From: Corynebacterium sp. CNJ-954
GTDB taxonomy: Bacteria > Actinomycetota > Actinomycetes > Mycobacteriales > Mycobacteriaceae
Assembly: GCF_001942345.1 (NCBI RefSeq)
Contig: NZ_MKKI01000002.1
Span: forward strand, 83,660-147,659
Reading direction: 5' to 3'
DNA: 64,000 bases
Shown here one piece after another: positions 53,520 through 61,600 of this stretch (positions are counted from its first letter, which is position 1; every line of letters begins with the position of its first letter). Both the position numbers and the translations under genes were made by a program. Below the pieces are notes generated by a model, which saw nothing but the letters and a program-made list of their open reading frames with translations, made no database searches and was not told the DNA's origin.

Positions 53520-53930
53520 CGTGCGTGGAAGCAGACCTCGTTCGGCGAAGACGTTCTTTGCAACCGCGGTGGCATTCAGTGCCCGGGGGAATCCGCAGTA
53601 CACCGCTGAATGCAGCAGCGCCTCGATGATCTCCTCGGAGGAGAGGCCGACGTTGAGGGCGGCGTTGACATGAACCTCCAGTTGCGGTTCACACCCGCCG
53701 AGCGCGGTGAGCATGCCCAGCGTGACTAACTGTCGGTCGCGTGGGGCCAGCCCTGGTCGGGCGTAGATCTCCCCGAACCCCCATGCCACGACCTGGTGAC
53801 CGAGTTCGGGTGACACCTCCGCCAGCCCGTCGACGACTGCGGTGCCACTGGCGCCGTCTATCTGCTCGAGGACGGTTCTGCCCCGGTCGTACCGTTCCTG
53901 TCGGGTGGTCGCTTCTGCATCATTCATCAC
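53490..53930 (-). CDS. carboxymuconolactone decarboxylase family protein
   Basis: A 146-residue CMD/AhpD-fold protein. It has RDRQLVTLGMLTALGGCEPQ, LEVHVNAALNVGLSSEEIIE and LHSAVYCGFPRALNA. The family's CxxC peroxidase motif is absent (single Cys in GGCEP and YCGFP), so decarboxylase/lactonase-type activity or an unknown role is more likely than AhpD activity. Start ATG 53930 or 53927. It overlaps the upstream MerR gene (ATGA). Confidence 0.85.
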   Translation of the reverse strand: MMNDAEATTRQERYDRGRTVLEQIDGASGTAVVDGLAEVSPELGHQVVAWGFGEIYARPGLAPRDRQLVTLGMLTALGGCEPQLEVHVNAALNVGLSSEEIIEALLHSAVYCGFPRALNATAVAKNVFAERGLLPRTSHRDDNLSD

Positions 53931-54358
53931 TGGTCATCGTCCTGTTCTTCCCCGGCGACGTCGATGTCGCGGAGATCGGTGGTGAGGTCGTCACGGTAGA
54001 TGGCGATCTTGGCCTCCAAAGCCTGGTTGTGAGAGAGGAGCTGAGCGATCTGTTCGGTGAGTGCCTGCTGGTGTTCTTCGAGCATTGACAGTCGCTCAGC
54101 AGTCGTGGCGGGACCCTGGTCGCGGAGATCGGCGTACGTCCGCATCTGGCGAATCGGCATTCCCGTCTCTCTCAGCCGCAGGAGGAACTGGACCCATGCC
54201 ACGTCGTCGGCGGCGTACCGGCGGTGATTGCTGACGTTCCTGCAGACAGGGCGGATCAAACCCGCCCGCTCGTAGTAACGCAGCGTATGCGCCGAGACCC
54301 CGGACAACTCCGACATCTGCGCTATGGTCAGCCCGTTGTGGCCTGCGTCATCTCCCAT
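53927..54358 (-). CDS. MerR-family transcriptional regulator
   Basis: A 143-residue MerR regulator from ATG 54358, beginning MGDDAGHNGLTIAQMSELSG with HTLRYYERAGLIRPVCRNVS in the DNA-binding fold. A dimer helix (TAERLSMLEEHQQALTEQIA) is followed by an acidic tail ending EEQDDDQ. The gene is co-transcribed with the carboxymuconolactone decarboxylase and has a textbook 19-bp-spaced MerR promoter directly upstream, so it is autoregulated. A single cysteine in the wing is not a metal site. Confidence 0.88.
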   Translation of the reverse strand: MGDDAGHNGLTIAQMSELSGVSAHTLRYYERAGLIRPVCRNVSNHRRYAADDVAWVQFLLRLRETGMPIRQMRTYADLRDQGPATTAERLSMLEEHQQALTEQIAQLLSHNQALEAKIAIYRDDLTTDLRDIDVAGEEQDDDQ

Positions 54359-54365
54359 GACAGAA

Positions 54366-54396
54366 ACGATAGGACTTAGAGCGCGCTCGAAGTCAA
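54366..54396 (-). promoter_or_regulatory. MerR-type promoter with 19-bp spacer
   Basis: On the minus strand, -35 TTGACT (54391-54396) and -10 TATCGT (54366-54371) are separated by 19 bases, two more than optimal. The spacer is filled by a dyad GACTT-CGAGCGCGCTCT-AAGTC (54373-54394). This is the hallmark arrangement of MerR-activated promoters. The -10 ends eight bases before the MerR start codon, suggesting a leaderless transcript. Confidence 0.85.
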
Positions 54397-54491
54397 GGAA
54401 CGTCACGCCGTCGTTCCTCGTCACCGGGGTGGGGCTGTAGCGTCGGGGTCTGAACCTCCGAGCGCCGCCAGGCGACGTTGACTATGTTCCG

Positions 54492-55649
54492 TCACGCGCT
54501 GGCAGACAAGGGCCTCCGCGTGGTCTGCATCGCCAGCGCAACTGCCGCGAGCACGGCGAAGACGACACCGGTCCACATGGCGACGGCCGGGTCATCGCCG
54601 AAGAGGCTGATGGTGACCGCGCTGATCGCTGTTCCCAGGGTCACTCCCATCGTGATGACTGCGGTGTGGACGGTGCTGACGAGGTTGCCGGTGCCACCGA
54701 CCTCCGCCACCCGGGTGACCAGTGCCGGGTTCATCGTCACCCCCGCCAGACCCACGATGAGCACGGTGACCACCACCAGCGGCGAGACCTGCCCGAACAG
54801 GGCGAGCAGTGTCAGTGCGATGAACAACAGCGCGTGGCCGAAACGGAGGACGGCGACCGCGTGCCGGTCGGCGAAGCGTCCGACGACGAGGTTTCCGATG
54901 AACGAGCAGATGCCGTAGCCGAGAAGGATCACGGTGGTGGCGTCGGACGAGAATCCCGCGGTCTGCTCCAGCAGCGGCGTGAAGTAGGAGAACGCCGCGT
55001 AGGCGGAACCGATGGTCAGCAGGCTCACCAGGTACCTCGACCACAGACGGGGCGAGCGAAGGTTCCGTACGTCCTGTGCCGCGTCGTCCTGCGAGGCAGC
55101 CGCGCGGTGGGGAAGCGCGAGTGCACTGATGATGAACAGGAGCAACGCGGCCGCGCCGAGCACGTAGAAGCTGGCCTGCCAGCCCCAGCGTCCGGCGATG
55201 AAATGTGACAGGGGTAGGCCGATGACGGTGCCGACCATGATGCCGCCGAGCACGATCGACACAGCCTCGCCGATCCGGGTGGGCGAGGGTGCCAGGCGTG
55301 CACCGAAGGTGACGGAGAGTCCGAATGCGGCACCGGAGAGACATCCGGTGATGATGCGGAGCAGCGCCAGCCACCAGTACTCGTGGATCAGGGGGACAAG
55401 GATCTCCAGGATTGCGTAGGCGGCGACGACCAGCAGGAGGGAGCGCTTGGGTGGGCTGTGGCGGGCGGCGAAGGCGAGGAGGGGCCCGCCCAGCGCCATC
55501 CCCAGTGCGTACAGGGACACCAGGAGACCCACCTGGCCGGTGCTCACCCCCAGGTCATCGGCGATCTCGGGCATCATTCCGGCGATCTGGAGTTCGCTCA
55601 TGACGACAACGAGGATGGTCAACATGAGCAGGTACAACTGTTTGGGCAT
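54492..55649 (-). CDS. MFS transporter (AraJ/PbuE-like)
   Basis: A 385-residue, 12-span permease starting MPKQLYLLMLTILVVVMSEL. It has QIAGMMPEIADDLGVSTGQV and LLVSLYALGMALGGPLLAFA, typical of the DHA1 efflux group that exports purines, sugars or drugs. A TetR gene lies upstream on the same strand, and a motif shared with that gene's own promoter sits 15 bases before this start, so the TetR protein probably represses it. Confidence 0.87.
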   Translation of the reverse strand: MPKQLYLLMLTILVVVMSELQIAGMMPEIADDLGVSTGQVGLLVSLYALGMALGGPLLAFAARHSPPKRSLLLVVAAYAILEILVPLIHEYWWLALLRIITGCLSGAAFGLSVTFGARLAPSPTRIGEAVSIVLGGIMVGTVIGLPLSHFIAGRWGWQASFYVLGAAALLLFIISALALPHRAAASQDDAAQDVRNLRSPRLWSRYLVSLLTIGSAYAAFSYFTPLLEQTAGFSSDATTVILLGYGICSFIGNLVVGRFADRHAVAVLRFGHALLFIALTLLALFGQVSPLVVVTVLIVGLAGVTMNPALVTRVAEVGGTGNLVSTVHTAVITMGVTLGTAISAVTISLFGDDPAVAMWTGVVFAVLAAVALAMQTTRRPLSASA

Positions 55650-55664
55650 CGCGTGTTCTCTTTC

Positions 55665-55684
55665 TGTATTCTAAAGTCCAAAAT
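55665..55684. promoter_or_regulatory. TetR-operator candidate at the MFS promoter
   Basis: TGTATTCTAAAGTCCAAAAT; 15 of 20 positions match the sequence upstream of the adjacent tetR gene (56347-56366, read on the minus strand). Located between tetR and the MFS gene. Similarity at two linked promoters supports a regulator site. Confidence 0.65.
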
Positions 55685-55723
55685 GTGGGCAGACGTGTGC
55701 CCTGATTCAGTTCATGTGGTCCG

Positions 55724-56329
55724 TCAGGCTGTCTTCAGCCCGCTGAGGGTGAGATTGGCGATCTGACGCAGATCCTCTGGGCCGGTTCCTGCCTGGGCGA
55801 GAACGCGAATGCCCGAGATGAGCGAGACGATCGTCAGTGCGGTCTCGCGCGGGGGTAGGTCGGCTCTGAGACTGCCATCCCTCCGTCCTGCGTCCACCGC
55901 CTGAATGAGCAGGGACGTCTGATGGGCCAGACCGCGGTCGAGGAGTTGTCCGATACGTTCGTCCTGGTCGACGAGGTCGGGTGCCATCCGGGAGTTGACG
56001 ACCATGCAGCCGGCGGCATGACCGTGCCGGGCCGCATCGTCCTCCTCGCCGAGAATGAGATCCATCACGGCGTCCAGTCGTTCGGCGCCTGAGAGGTCGT
56101 CATCGCCGAGGGCATCCTCCTGTCGTCCACCGGTGTCGGCGAGGTAGTGCTCCAGGGCCCGTATGAAAAGTTCGTCCTTGGATCCGAAGGTGTTGTACAG
56201 GCTGCTTCGACGTACGCCGGCAACCGTGCAGAGTCGCTCGGTCGACGTGTCGGCGTAGCCGTGCACCCGGAACTGGGCGACTGCTGCGTCCAGGACGGCG
56301 GATTCGCTGAACTCTCGTGGTCTGGCCAT
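55724..56329 (-). CDS. TetR-family transcriptional regulator
   Basis: A 201-residue TetR regulator starting MARPREFSESAVLDAAVAQF. Helix-turn-helix: ERLCTVAGVRRSSLYNTFGS, then KDELFIRALEHYL. The C-terminal domain is of the TetR_C type found in YxaF/AcrR-like repressors with a cysteine in AAGCMVVNSRMAPDL. It likely represses the downstream MFS gene and itself through the shared 20-bp motif. The upstream in-frame extension is not needed for the fold. Confidence 0.87.
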   Translation of the reverse strand: MARPREFSESAVLDAAVAQFRVHGYADTSTERLCTVAGVRRSSLYNTFGSKDELFIRALEHYLADTGGRQEDALGDDDLSGAERLDAVMDLILGEEDDAARHGHAAGCMVVNSRMAPDLVDQDERIGQLLDRGLAHQTSLLIQAVDAGRRDGSLRADLPPRETALTIVSLISGIRVLAQAGTGPEDLRQIANLTLSGLKTA

Positions 56330-56346
56330 GGAGGCGAGCGTAGCAG

Positions 56347-56366
56347 ATTCTGGATGATGGAATACA
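56347..56366. promoter_or_regulatory. TetR-operator candidate at its own promoter
   Basis: On the minus strand this reads TGTATTCCATCATCCAGAAT, sharing 15 of 20 bases with the site at 55665-55684. It lies 17 bases upstream of the tetR start, so binding would block tetR transcription (autorepression). Confidence 0.65.
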
Positions 56367-56513
56367 AAACCGTCGACTGAAGGGGGGCCTACTGGTGTCG
56401 GGATATAACGATCGGACAACGTTACGGTACCAATTTGCTAACAAGGTGAGCGAAGTTCGCCGATGCAGCCTATGCTCTCGAGTATCCACTCCGACTATTG
56501 AAAGGACTTCACC

Positions 56514-56711
56514 ATGGGTCTCGACGACAAGATCAAGAACACTGCCGAAGACGCCACCGGAAAGGCCAAGGAAGCTGCCGGCGATGTGACCGACAACGAC
56601 AAGCTCAAGGGTGAGGGCAAGGTCGACCAGGCCAAGTCCAGCGTCAAGGACGCCGCAGAGAACGCCAAGGACAAGATTTCCGAAGGCATCAACAAGATCA
56701 CCGGCAACTGA
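56514..56711 (+). CDS. CsbD-family stress-response protein
   Basis: A 65-residue hydrophilic helical protein, starting MGLDDKIKNTAEDATGKAKE and rich in Lys, Asp, Ala and Glu, typical of the CsbD family induced by general stress in actinobacteria and bacilli. AAAGGA precedes the start. Biochemical role is unknown for the family. A small LapA-like membrane protein follows after 19 bases, so the two are probably co-expressed. Confidence 0.88.
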   Translation: MGLDDKIKNTAEDATGKAKEAAGDVTDNDKLKGEGKVDQAKSSVKDAAENAKDKISEGINKITGN

Positions 56712-56730
56712 CGGAAGGCGGGAGTCCATC

Positions 56731-56991
56731 ATGCGTGCTGACAACGCTGCGTCCGACACCACGAAGCGGCAACGGTCGTCTGTCGGCCTGGTTGTCACGA
56801 CGGCGATCGTCGTTATCGTGGCGATTGCGCTGATCATCCTGATCGGCCAGAACACCGATCAGGTCGACATGGGCTTCCTCGGGTGGGAATTCGCGTTCCC
56901 GCTCTCTGTGGGACTGGTGGCAGCGGCCATCGGAGGAGCGATCGTTGCGTTCGCGCTCTCCGGGATCGTCGCTATCCGCCGGAGGAGATGA
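56731..56991 (+). CDS. LapA-domain (DUF1049) small membrane protein
   Basis: An 86-residue membrane protein with two spans (VGLVVTTAIVVIVAIALIIL and PLSVGLVAAAIGGAIVAFAL), an intervening IGQNTDQVDMGFLGWEF and a basic end AIRRRR, which is the LapA/DUF1049 pattern. GGAAGGCGGGAG is the ribosome binding site. It follows csbD in the same direction. LapA in enterobacteria helps assemble lipopolysaccharide; that role cannot apply here, so function is open. Confidence 0.8.
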   Translation: MRADNAASDTTKRQRSSVGLVVTTAIVVIVAIALIILIGQNTDQVDMGFLGWEFAFPLSVGLVAAAIGGAIVAFALSGIVAIRRRR

Positions 56992-57034
56992 TGCAGACGC
57001 CGCTCCGCGGGCTACGGGTAAGAACTGTCGCCGG

Positions 57035-57769
57035 TCACAACTCGTAGCGGCGGAACGGCACAGCACGGTCCACGCCTGCCTGAGCTCCAGCATCCGAGGT
57101 GACACCGCTGATCAGGTATCGCGGGGCGGCATGGTCGTCCAGCGCGGCAAGATAGACCTTGTGCTGTTCCAGCGACGCAATGCTGCGGTCCACCGATTCA
57201 CCCGACACCGCAACAGCATGCGTCGGTGCAGGTGAACCGAACACCAGGAACTGGCTGGCCTGCCACCGGTCCAGCACCCGTCCGTCATCCGAGGTGATGT
57301 CCGGGAACACCCACCGGTTTCCTGCGTCTCGCGCAGCATCAAGGGCGACCATCCCTGCCACCCGGTGATCGGCCTGGTTCAACCCCCACGGCATCTCCAC
57401 GTCCCACCCCAGAGTCAGAACCGTGGTGGGGCGGACATCCCGGATGACCGTGGCCACGGCACGGCGCAATTCGAGCGAGTGCTCGAGCACGCCGTCGGAA
57501 AAGCCCAGGATCCGTAGGTCTTCGACACCCACCTGAGAGCATGCGGAATGCTGCTCATCGGCGCGGGCGGGCCCGGTCTCGGCAGGGGTCATTGTGTCGA
57601 TACCCGCCTCTCCCGAGGTCAGCAGGAGGTACGTCACGGGTATCCCGCTGTCCGTCCACTCCGCCACGGCGGCGGACGCGCCGTACTCCATGTCGTCGGG
57701 GTGGGCGACAACGCACAGCACACGTTCGCTGTCGTCGAGGTGAAGAAGTTCGAGACGATCGTCGGTCAT
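57035..57769 (-). CDS. PIG-L/LmbE-family N-acetylglucosaminyl deacetylase-like protein
   Basis: A 244-residue zinc deacetylase of the LmbE family, related to MshB and Mca of mycothiol metabolism. The N-terminal metal motif AHPDD (residues 22-26) and the downstream NQADHR histidine are present. The substrate is uncertain; it is shorter than typical MshB (about 290-300), so a different N-acetyl sugar substrate is likely. Divergent from the tyrosine phosphatase gene. Confidence 0.83.
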   Translation of the reverse strand: MTDDRLELLHLDDSERVLCVVAHPDDMEYGASAAVAEWTDSGIPVTYLLLTSGEAGIDTMTPAETGPARADEQHSACSQVGVEDLRILGFSDGVLEHSLELRRAVATVIRDVRPTTVLTLGWDVEMPWGLNQADHRVAGMVALDAARDAGNRWVFPDITSDDGRVLDRWQASQFLVFGSPAPTHAVAVSGESVDRSIASLEQHKVYLAALDDHAAPRYLISGVTSDAGAQAGVDRAVPFRRYEL

Positions 57770-57906
57770 GGTCCGGCCTCCATTACGGCGGGTAAACGTT
57801 CACGGCCGGGACGGACGGTAGACATCTTCCGTCCACGTTGTGGTCATTCAAGCACGAGACCATCTCCGTGACCACCCCAACTCGCCGTATTTCCTGCGAA
57901 GGACCC

Positions 57907-58848
57907 ATGAACCCACACCTCGCACGTCTGCTTCCGTACCGTCCCGCGCTTCGCCCGGCTCTCGTCCCGGCAACTGCGGCGCTGGTGGCCACGTCTCTAC
58001 TGCTCGTCGGCTGCCAGGCACAGGCCGCCGAGAGCGTACCCGGCTCTGTGGCAGTCACTGACGACGTGCAGAGCGTCGCCCTCGAGACTCCTCGACTGGC
58101 CTCTGCCGACAACTTCCGGGACCTGGCCGGAACCGACCACGCCTACAGCACGGGCGACGGTCACCTGAAGGCGGCCTCGGTCTACCGGTCCAACGCCCTG
58201 GACATCACCGACGACGACCTCGCCACCGTGGAAGGTCTCGGCATCTCCACCGTGATCGACCTGCGGACAGACAGTGAGATCGAGGAACATCCGGACCGCG
58301 TTCCCGACGGTGCGGAGTACGTGCATGTCGACGTCGTCGGCGGGGCGACCACCGCCGCGAACCCCACCACGGATCTCCGGGTCGACTCTCCTGACGCCGC
58401 CGCGACCATGCTCGGTGAACTCAACCGGAGTTTTGTCACCGACGACGGTATGAAAGCGCAGCTCGCAAAGGCAGTGACTGCCGTCGCAGAAGCCGACGGC
58501 CCCGTCGTCTTCCACTGCACCGCCGGCAAGGACCGTGCCGGCTGGGTGAGTGCCGTGCTGCAGCTCGCCGCCGGAGTCACCGAGAAGGACGTCATCGCCA
58601 ACTACCTCGCGACCAACGACTACTCGAAGGACCGTATCGACGCCACCGTCGAGAAGATCCGTGAATCCGAGGGGGACCAGGCCGCGGACACCTACCGTGT
58701 GTTGCTCGGCGTGCAGGAGGGCTTCCTGCGCTCAGGCCTGGACGCGCTGAAAGAGTTCTACGGAGACGCCGACACGTATCTGGTCTCCGGCCTGGGCCTC
58801 GACGTCTCCACGGTGCTGGCGCTGAAGGAGAAGCTCGTCGAGGCGTGA
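57907..58848 (+). CDS. lipoprotein tyrosine phosphatase (Y_phosphatase3 family)
   Basis: A 313-residue exported dual-specificity-type phosphatase. ATG 57907 gives a lipoprotein signal with lipobox LLVGC (Cys36). The catalytic P-loop is HCTAGKDRAG with Cys204, and the general-acid region is VIDLRTDSEIEEHPD. The family includes secreted phosphatases such as PtpB that act on phosphotyrosine or phosphoinositides. Surface anchoring suggests an extracytoplasmic substrate. Followed by hairpin repeat copy B 12 bases after the stop. Confidence 0.87.
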   Translation: MNPHLARLLPYRPALRPALVPATAALVATSLLLVGCQAQAAESVPGSVAVTDDVQSVALETPRLASADNFRDLAGTDHAYSTGDGHLKAASVYRSNALDITDDDLATVEGLGISTVIDLRTDSEIEEHPDRVPDGAEYVHVDVVGGATTAANPTTDLRVDSPDAAATMLGELNRSFVTDDGMKAQLAKAVTAVAEADGPVVFHCTAGKDRAGWVSAVLQLAAGVTEKDVIANYLATNDYSKDRIDATVEKIRESEGDQAADTYRVLLGVQEGFLRSGLDALKEFYGDADTYLVSGLGLDVSTVLALKEKLVEA

Positions 58849-58859
58849 CCGTTCCGACG

Positions 58860-58919
58860 ATCTGAGTCACCGCACAGAACGAATCTAGCCTCGGACTCGT
58901 TCTGTGCGGTGACTCTGAT
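58860..58919. repeat. dispersed hairpin repeat, copy B
   Basis: Inverted repeat with 23-bp arms (58860-58882 and 58897-58919), one mismatch, 14-nt loop. It aligns along its whole length with copy A at 2529-2596: CTGAGTCACCGC, a short variable stem, then GCGGTGACTC. Where the copies differ in the left arm, the right arm carries the matching change (for example CGCTCAG/CTGAGCG in A and CGCACAG/CTGTGCG in B). It lies just downstream of the phosphatase gene. No T-run follows. Confidence 0.85.
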
Positions 58920-58965
58920 GTGCACTCCACGGTCAGGAGACGGACTGTGTGATTGACTCAAGGAC

Positions 58966-59478
58966 ATGAACAGCGACGATCTGGACGCTCTGGAGCGTGT
59001 TGACGGTATCAGCCGCAACCCCCACTACAACACCTTCGTATCGGTGATGACGGAGATTCTCGACGGCTACGTCGCCGCGTTGGAGACCCTCGATGACCGC
59101 ACGGTCAACAGGTCACCGGTGCCTGGCACGGTGAATACAGCCTTCGCACTGGTCACCCATGTCCACGGCATGGCCCACTACTGGGGTGGCGCGTTCGTCG
59201 CGGGAGAGGACATCCCCCGCGACAGGGACGCCGAGTTCCGGGCGTCGGGGACGGTGGCAGAGGCACATGTGCTGATCAAGGAAGTCCGCGACAGGCTACC
59301 GGGCTGGGCCAGGGTCGCCCTCACTGAGGGAATCCGTAATCGAGAGGCGACAGGGACCTCGCGCCGGGATGTTTCCGAGGCGACTCCGGAGTGGGTTCTC
59401 GAGCACATTCTTCATGAGCTTGCCCAGCACCTCGGTCATCTGGAGGTGTGCCGTGATGTGGTGACGTCCTTGCACTGA
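58966..59478 (+). CDS. DinB/DUF664-family protein
   Basis: A 170-residue four-helix-bundle protein of the DinB/YfiT superfamily, some of which are mycothiol-dependent metalloenzymes. The metal-binding histidines are visible in LVTHVHGMAHYWGGAF and VLEHILHELAQHLGHL. It starts ATG 58966 with AAGGAC upstream. It stands alone between the hairpin repeat and the HTH-ABC operon. The exact thiol-transfer or hydrolase activity is not identifiable. Confidence 0.83.
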   Translation: MNSDDLDALERVDGISRNPHYNTFVSVMTEILDGYVAALETLDDRTVNRSPVPGTVNTAFALVTHVHGMAHYWGGAFVAGEDIPRDRDAEFRASGTVAEAHVLIKEVRDRLPGWARVALTEGIRNREATGTSRRDVSEATPEWVLEHILHELAQHLGHLEVCRDVVTSLH

Positions 59479-59485
59479 CCTCTTA

Positions 59486-59509
59486 ACTATCATTATCGAT
59501 AGTGATAGT
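59486..59509. promoter_or_regulatory. operator overlapping the -10 of the HTH-ABC operon
   Basis: Dyad ACTATCA (59486-59492) / TGATAGT (59503-59509), perfect 7-bp arms with 10-nt spacer that itself contains the palindrome TATCGATA. GATAGT (59504-59509) looks like the -10 and lies eight bases before the regulator's start codon, suggesting a leaderless, self-repressed operon. Confidence 0.75.
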
Positions 59510-59517
59510 GTTCGGGA

Positions 59518-60063
59518 ATGGTCACATCGTCTTCACTTCTGCACCCGGTCCGGCTCCGCATCGTCCAGGTCCTCCGCGACGGCGAGGAGTTCACCACGCA
59601 TCAGATCCGCGAACTTCTTCCGGACATCCCCATAGCCACCCTCTACCGTCACATCGCCACCCTTGTGGATGCCGAGGTCGTGGAGATCGCCGATGAGCGG
59701 CCGGTACGTGGCACCAGCGAGAAGATCTACCGCATCGCTACCACGCTGGCCAACCCTACGGCGGAGGATCTGAGAGCCCTTACGCCGGATGAACTGCTCA
59801 CCGTGTTCACCGTCTTCGCGTCCGGGACGATCCGTGACATGGACGCCTACCTTCATGCGGGCACCCCGGAACTCGTCGACGACCGGGTCAACTTCGCCCA
59901 GGCCGACTTCTGGGCGAGTGACGAGGAACTCGATGACTTCCTCGGGTCCGTCACCCAAGCTCTCCTGCGGCTTCGGCAGAATGCACAACGGGACGACCGC
60001 CGTCCACGACGACTCACCACCATTCTCATGCCACGTGACACCCCGGGGCAGGAGGAGTCATGA
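59518..60063 (+). CDS. helix-turn-helix regulator of the ABC operon
   Basis: A 181-residue regulator with an N-terminal ArsR-like winged helix (LLHPVRLRIVQVLRDGEEFT, then IATLYRHIATLVDAEV) and a C-terminal helical ligand domain with DFWASDEELDDFLGSVTQAL. It is the first gene of a three-gene operon with the ABC ATPase (overlap ATGA) and permease, and its own promoter carries a tight operator. Typical of self-regulated drug or peptide exporters. Confidence 0.85.
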   Translation: MVTSSSLLHPVRLRIVQVLRDGEEFTTHQIRELLPDIPIATLYRHIATLVDAEVVEIADERPVRGTSEKIYRIATTLANPTAEDLRALTPDELLTVFTVFASGTIRDMDAYLHAGTPELVDDRVNFAQADFWASDEELDDFLGSVTQALLRLRQNAQRDDRRPRRLTTILMPRDTPGQEES

Positions 60064-60776
60064 CGATGCTCCAGGACAGCGCCCGAGCCACGAAGCTGAG
60101 GGTCGGGTACGGCAGCAACGAGGTGCTGGGACCGGTTGACTTCGCGTTACATCCGGGAGTCACTGCTCTTCTCGGCCGGAACGGGTCAGGGAAAACAACA
60201 CTGATGCGCGCCCTGTGCGGCATCATCCCCGCCCTCGAAGGGGAGACGACGGTACTTGGCTCCGAGGTTGGTGACGGTTCACCCGTCCGCACGCGTATCG
60301 GCTACCTGGGGCACGAGTCCGCCTTGGCAGCGGCGTTGACCGTGCAGGAGAACCTCCACTTCTGGGAGTCAGTCACCGCGACCTATCCCGATGTCACCCT
60401 GCTCAGCACCGAGGACCTCGTCGACCGTTTTGATCTCGTCGACCTGATGGGAAAGAAGGTGACACAGCTGAGTCGCGGACAGCGGCAACGCGTCGACCTC
60501 GCACGGTTGGCCATGACAGACCCACACTTCGTCGTCCTCGATGAGCCCTTGACCGGGTTGGACCCCGTGTACGCCGCCCGCACCCGTGAACTGCTGCGCG
60601 TGTGGGGTGAGCAGCGAACCGTCCTGTACTCCACGCACAGTATTCCCGAGGCACTCGAACTGGCTGCACGTTTTCTCGTGATCAGCGGGGGACGGCTCGT
60701 CAGCATCAGCGCAGACAATGAAGGTACAGAAGTGACGGAGCAGATGCTTCTTGACGTCCTGGAGGAAGCACCATGA
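60060..60776 (+). CDS. ABC transporter ATP-binding protein
   Basis: A 238-residue ATPase. Walker A is GRNGSGKT (about residues 39-46), the signature is LSRGQRQRVDLARL, Walker B VVLDEPLTGLDP and the H-loop YSTHSIPEALELA. It overlaps the regulator gene before it and the permease after it (both ATGA). Related to multidrug/bacitracin-type two-component exporters; substrate unknown. Confidence 0.88.
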   Translation: MTMLQDSARATKLRVGYGSNEVLGPVDFALHPGVTALLGRNGSGKTTLMRALCGIIPALEGETTVLGSEVGDGSPVRTRIGYLGHESALAAALTVQENLHFWESVTATYPDVTLLSTEDLVDRFDLVDLMGKKVTQLSRGQRQRVDLARLAMTDPHFVVLDEPLTGLDPVYAARTRELLRVWGEQRTVLYSTHSIPEALELAARFLVISGGRLVSISADNEGTEVTEQMLLDVLEEAP

Positions 60777-61582
60777 GCGCGACTGTCAGAGGAACAACTG
60801 CACGGAGCGCCGCGTTCGCCCGCCGAGCATGGCAGCAGCAGCGGAGTACCGCCGTCTGGCTCGCCGCGGTCATCGGAGGACTGCTGGCAGTGCTCATCTT
60901 CGCCGGCCCCGGCGGAATGAACACCGCAGGACTCGACGACCTCATCCCCGCACAGGGCACCGGGTTGGTGACCGTGCACGACGGTGGGGGCGACCTCCTG
61001 CCGGTGACGACTTACCTGTTGAGCATGGCCCCGGCCATTCTGGGGATGCTGGTTGCGGTGGTCGCGACCTTGACGATGCCGGGAGTCACCGCCGATGACA
61101 TCAGTGGTGGTGGTATCGAGGTGCTGCTCGCGGGTCCCGTCCCTCGCAGGGCCCTCTTCCATTCGTACCTCGGGGCTGGGCTGCTGCTCACCGCCGCGTC
61201 ATGGGTTGTCGCCACGGCGACGTTCGGGGTTGCAGCGGTGGTGGCCGTGCTGGTCCTCGATATGTCGGTGACGTTGTCTCCGGCGTTTGTCGTAGCGCTG
61301 GTTGTCGTCCCTTTCTCCATGGCTGTCTGGTCGGCTACGGCCACCCTCTTCGGGGCGTTGCTTTATCCCGGGAGCCTGGAGACGAACGCGGGAATGAACG
61401 GTGGCCCGATCCGTCTGCTGGCGGTGTTGCCGGCGATGATTGCCGTACCGACGGTGCTTCTGATGCCGACGTGGGTGCTGCCGGCACTTGTGCTGGTGTT
61501 GGTGGTGACCGTCGTGGCGAGTGCTGCGTTGGTGGCTCTGACTGCCAGAGGTTTCCGCAGTACGAAGGTGCTCAGCACATGA
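60773..61582 (+). CDS. ABC transporter permease
   Basis: A 269-residue membrane protein with about six spans, partner of the preceding ATPase. It starts MSATVRGTTARSAAFARRAW and includes the extracellular loop GPGGMNTAGLDDLIPAQGTG and the periodic hydrophobic stretches VVATATFGVAAVVAVLVLDM and LPAMIAVPTVLLMPTWVLPA. Sequence conservation is weak in this class; the assignment follows topology and operon position. Ends 18 bases before an AraC gene. Confidence 0.8.
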   Translation: MSATVRGTTARSAAFARRAWQQQRSTAVWLAAVIGGLLAVLIFAGPGGMNTAGLDDLIPAQGTGLVTVHDGGGDLLPVTTYLLSMAPAILGMLVAVVATLTMPGVTADDISGGGIEVLLAGPVPRRALFHSYLGAGLLLTAASWVVATATFGVAAVVAVLVLDMSVTLSPAFVVALVVVPFSMAVWSATATLFGALLYPGSLETNAGMNGGPIRLLAVLPAMIAVPTVLLMPTWVLPALVLVLVVTVVASAALVALTARGFRSTKVLST

Positions 61583-61600
61583 GAGGTAGTCTCGTCAGCG

